In this document: positions 7,203-9,366 of the stretch, piece after piece | How the letters are laid out: the number at the start of each line of letters is the position of its first letter | Position numbering within the stretch: the first letter of the stretch is position 1 | Origin: CBDULQ01 sp965368115 | GTDB taxonomy: Bacteria; Pseudomonadota; Gammaproteobacteria; SZUA-229 | Assembly (NCBI GenBank): GCA_965368115.1 | Contig: CBDULQ010000145.1 | Span: 1 to 9,366, forward strand | DNA: 9,366 bases | Reading direction: 5' to 3' | Position numbers and translations under genes: made by a program | Notes under the pieces: generated by a model | Database searches by the model: none | What the model saw: only the letters and a program-made list of their open reading frames with translations | What the model was told of the DNA's origin: nothing

Positions 7203-8531
7203 CTACAAAATGTAGCGGCTTAAATCTTCGTCCTGGACCAGGTCGCCCAGCGACTGCTGAACATAGTCTTCGTTGATGGTGATCGGGTCGTTGCTGCGAT
7301 CCGGCGCTTCGAAAGACACGCTTTCCAGCAGGCGTTCCATCACTGTATGCAGGCGCCGTGCACCGATGTTCTCGGTGCGCTCATTGACCTGAAAGGCTAC
7401 CTGGGCGATGCATTTGACGCCATCTTCGGTGAAGCTGAGCTGCAGACCTTCGGTATCCATCAAGGCACGGTATTGCGCCGTCAGAGACGCATCCGGTTCG
7501 GTGAGGATGCGCACGAAATCTTCCGAGGTCAGCGCCTCCAGCTCGACGCGAATCGGCAAACGCCCCTGCAATTCGGGAATCAGGTCCGAAGGCCGCGACA
7601 GGTGGAACGCACCGGAGGCAATGAACAGGATGTGATCGGTTTTCACCATGCCGTACTTGGTACTGATGGTGCAGCCCTCGACCAGCGGCAGCAGATCCCG
7701 CTGCACGCCCTCGCGGGACACATCGGCGCCCGAGGTTTCGCCGCGCTTGGCGACCTTGTCGATTTCATCGATGAACACGATGCCGTTCTGTTCCGCATTC
7801 TGCACGGCACGAATTTTCAGTTCGTCCTCGTTGATCATCTTCGAGGCTTCTTCATCAGTGAGAATTTTCAGCGCCTCGGGGATGCGCAGCTTACGATGCT
7901 TGGTCCGCCCGCCGCCCATGTTGGCAAACATGCCCTGCAGCTGGGAGGTCATTTCCTCCATGCCCGGCGGCGCCATGATCTCCACACCGACCGGCGCGGC
8001 GGAGACTTCAATTTCGATCTCCCGATCGTCCAGGTCACCGGCACGCAGTTTTTCACGGAAGCGCTCGCGGGTGGCGCTGGATTCAGCCTGTTGCGGCTCA
8101 CCGAAGCTGTTGCGCGGCGGCGGCAACAGGGCATCGAGCACGCGTTCTTCGGCAGCGGCTTCGGCCCGATAACGGACTTTTTCCACTTCCACTTCGCGTG
8201 TCATCTTGACCGACATATCGACAAGATCACGGATGATGCTGTCAACTTCGCGACCAACATAGCCGACTTCAGTGAATTTAGTCGCTTCCACCTTGATGAA
8301 AGGCGCGTTGGCCAGCTTGGCCAGGCGACGGGCAATCTCGGTTTTACCGACACCGGTGGGGCCGATCATCAGAATGTTCTTCGGGGTGATTTCGTTGCGC
8401 AGGTCCTCGCTCACCTGCTGGCGCCGCCAGCGGTTACGCAGGGCAATCGCCACCGCACGTTTGGCCGACTGCTGGCCGACGATGTGCTTATCCAGTTCCT
8501 GGACAATTTCCCTTGGGGTCATTTCCGACAT
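7203..8531 (-). CDS. hslU: ATP-dependent protease ATPase subunit HslU
   Basis: A 442-residue AAA+ unfoldase; E. coli HslU has 443. It forms hexameric rings that unfold substrates and feed them to the HslV peptidase. Seen: the N-terminus MSEMTPREIV shared with E. coli, Walker A GPTGVGKT at 57-64, pore-loop GYVG at 90-93, the inserted intermediate domain at about 110-240, Walker B IVFIDEID at 251-258, the sensor-1 region ILFIASGAF at 301-309, the arginine-bearing GRLPIRVEL at 323-331 and sensor-2 region ENIGARRLHTVMERLLE at 387-403. The C-terminal tail LSRYIL, which docks into HslV, is intact. It starts 12 bases after hslV with a GGAAG site, so the two are co-transcribed. The first ATG is preferred over Met4 because it matches E. 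coli. Confidence 0.98.
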   Translation of the reverse strand: MSEMTPREIVQELDKHIVGQQSAKRAVAIALRNRWRRQQVSEDLRNEITPKNILMIGPTGVGKTEIARRLAKLANAPFIKVEATKFTEVGYVGREVDSIIRDLVDMSVKMTREVEVEKVRYRAEAAAEERVLDALLPPPRNSFGEPQQAESSATRERFREKLRAGDLDDREIEIEVSAAPVGVEIMAPPGMEEMTSQLQGMFANMGGGRTKHRKLRIPEALKILTDEEASKMINEDELKIRAVQNAEQNGIVFIDEIDKVAKRGETSGADVSREGVQRDLLPLVEGCTISTKYGMVKTDHILFIASGAFHLSRPSDLIPELQGRLPIRVELEALTSEDFVRILTEPDASLTAQYRALMDTEGLQLSFTEDGVKCIAQVAFQVNERTENIGARRLHTVMERLLESVSFEAPDRSNDPITINEDYVQQSLGDLVQDEDLSRYIL

Positions 8532-8543
8532 GAGTGCTTCCAG

Positions 8544-9086
8544 TTAATAGCTGATTTCTTCGATGGTGAGGTTCTGATTGGTGTAGATGCAGATATCACC
8601 GGCAATGTTCAGACTTTTCTCGACGATTTCCCGCGCCGACAGCTCGGTGTTGTCGAACAGCGCCCGCGCCGCGGCCTGGGCGAAAGATCCGCCGGAGCCG
8701 ATGGCCAGCAGGTCGTCGGCGGTATCGATGACATCACCGGTGCCGGAAATGATCAGTGAAGCGGTTTTGTCCGCCACGATCATCATCGCTTCCAGGCGAC
8801 GCAGGGCGCGGTCGGTGCGCCAGTCCTTGGCCAGCTCGACGGCGGCTCGCTTGAGCTGACCGTTGTATTTCTCCAGCTGACCTTCGAAACGCTCGAACAG
8901 GGTGAAGGCGTCGGCGGTAGCGCCGGCAAAACCAACCAGCACCTGGTCACGATACAGGCGCCGCACCTTGATCGCATTGCCCTTCATGACCGTATTACCC
9001 AGGCTGACCTGGCCGTCGCCGCCGATCACCACTGAGTTTCCGCGGCGGATCGACAGAATCGTTGTTCCATGTAAAGTGGTTTGCAA
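8544..9086 (-). CDS. hslV: ATP-dependent protease peptidase subunit HslV
   Basis: Proteasome-beta-like threonine peptidase that forms a double hexamer with HslU in the cytoplasm. I chose a TTG start at 9086, giving 180 residues beginning MQTTLHG and then TTILSIRRG. The catalytic Thr (residue 8, Thr1 of the mature enzyme) is followed at the right spacing by Asp24 (mature 17), Lys40 (mature 33) and Ser131 (mature 124), the known active-site set. The family blocks GNTVMKGN, GFAGATADAFTLFE, AVELAKDWRTDR and GDICIYTN are intact. The ATG at 9122 is in frame and would add 12 residues, but it has no ribosome binding site and lies only about 10 bases from the likely transcript start. TTG has GGAGAG just before it. 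The seven-residue propeptide must be removed, as in other bacteria with extended HslV; E. coli loses only Met. Confidence 0.95.
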   Translation of the reverse strand: MQTTLHGTTILSIRRGNSVVIGGDGQVSLGNTVMKGNAIKVRRLYRDQVLVGFAGATADAFTLFERFEGQLEKYNGQLKRAAVELAKDWRTDRALRRLEAMMIVADKTASLIISGTGDVIDTADDLLAIGSGGSFAQAAARALFDNTELSAREIVEKSLNIAGDICIYTNQNLTIEEISY

Positions 9087-9090
9087 AGCC

Positions 9091-9096
9091 CTCTCC
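9091..9096 (-). promoter_or_regulatory. Ribosome binding site that sets the hslV TTG start
   Basis: GGAGAG on the minus strand, 4 bases (6 from the GGAG core) before the TTG at 9086. No comparable site precedes the in-frame ATG at 9122, where the upstream bases read CTTGATGTAAA. Confidence 0.65.
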
Positions 9097-9139
9097 AGAC
9101 ACCCGAAAAAATGGGCGCTCATTTTACATCAAGACGGTG

Positions 9140-9169
9140 TAAATGAGGTTGCCGAGGGCGGATTTCAAG
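9140..9169 (-). promoter_or_regulatory. Sigma-32 heat-shock promoter of hslVU
   Basis: On the minus strand CTTGAAA (9163-9169) is followed after 14 bases by CCTCATTTA (9140-9148). The known RpoH consensus is CTTGAAA, about 13-15 bases, CCCCATNTA; only one of the fixed positions differs. E. coli hslVU is a classic RpoH target, so the position is as expected. The -35 element overlaps the xerC TGA stop (9165-9167). Transcription would start near 9130-9134, leaving roughly a 45-base leader to the TTG start. Confidence 0.75.
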
Positions 9170-9366
9170 ACGAGCCCGGTTTTTTCCGTGCCCGCGGATG
9201 GGCGGCGTCATAGACATTCGCCAGTTGCTGGAAGTCGAGATGGGTGTAGATCTGAGTCGTGCTGAGATTAGCGTGGCCGAGCAGTTCCTGCACGGCGCGC
9301 AGGTCGCGACTGGATTCCAGCAGGTGGGAGGCAAAGGAATGGCGCATCAGGTGAGGATACAGATTC
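9165..9366 (-). CDS. xerC: Tyrosine recombinase XerC, C-terminal part (partial)
   Basis: The last 66 full codons of XerC, cut by the right edge of the window. XerC with XerD resolves chromosome dimers at dif. The segment closely follows the E. coli C-terminus: RHSFASHLLESS, VQELLGHANLSTTQIYTHLDF and VYDAAHPRA. Four of the six catalytic residues are in view: the His and Arg of PHLMRH, the His of LLGH and the nucleophile Tyr of IYTHLD. The other Arg and Lys lie upstream, outside the window. The match to XerC rather than XerD rests on the THLDFQ.LA.VYDAAHPRA ending. Its stop lies 78 bases before the hslV start, and the hslV heat-shock promoter overlaps the stop codon. Confidence 0.96.
   Translation of the reverse strand, partial: NLYPHLMRHSFASHLLESSRDLRAVQELLGHANLSTTQIYTHLDFQQLANVYDAAHPRARKKPGSS

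Noticed and set aside
7140..7203. Direct repeat AACAGGCC in the hslU-DUF971 gap
   Set aside because: Two 8-base copies 56 bases apart, one overlapping the hslU stop; no further copies or structure, so chance is likely.
7347..8759. A 470-codon open frame on the plus strand, antisense to hslU and hslV
   Set aside because: It is a shadow of two highly conserved genes with GC-rich third positions; its translation shows no family motif, and the minus-strand frames have complete catalytic sites.

Overview
The window looks like chromosomal DNA from a gammaproteobacterium of moderate to fairly high GC content. The evidence is the gene order and the close match to Escherichia coli and Pseudomonas proteins of xerC, hslV, hslU, a DUF971 gene, ubiE, ubiJ and ubiB. 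Exact genus cannot be told; the proteins are not enterobacterial in detail (for example HslV carries a short propeptide). I see no phage, insertion sequence, CRISPR array, tRNA or rRNA.

Layout: nine of ten genes lie on the minus strand, so they are read from right to left. At the right edge is the C-terminal end of the recombinase XerC. Next comes the HslVU protease pair, preceded by a very good match to a sigma-32 heat-shock promoter that overlaps the xerC stop codon. A 103-base gap follows, then a DUF971 gene and the ubiquinone genes ubiE, ubiJ and ubiB, tightly packed (gaps of 34 and 9 bases, then a 4-base ATGA overlap), which suggests one operon. After a 99-base gap comes a 940-residue exported protein that joins a zinc-metallopeptidase-like domain (HEYVH plus a downstream EGLATY), a TolB-like beta-propeller and a C-terminal Omp85-like outer-membrane barrel. 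It is followed 63 bases later by nlpC, a lipoprotein peptidoglycan hydrolase of the NlpC/P60 family. At the left edge the last 71 codons of an unrecognised plus-strand gene converge on nlpC.

How the genes work together: HslV and HslU form one ATP-dependent cytoplasmic protease. UbiE is a methyltransferase of ubiquinone (and menaquinone, if made) synthesis, UbiJ is a lipid-binding accessory factor, and UbiB is an atypical membrane kinase-like ATPase of the same pathway. The metallopeptidase-barrel protein and NlpC both act in the cell envelope and may be co-transcribed, but no functional link can be shown from sequence.

Most of the window is well-known core genome. The one item that could be poorly described is the peptidase-propeller-barrel protein. 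No intergenic stretch exceeds 103 bases.
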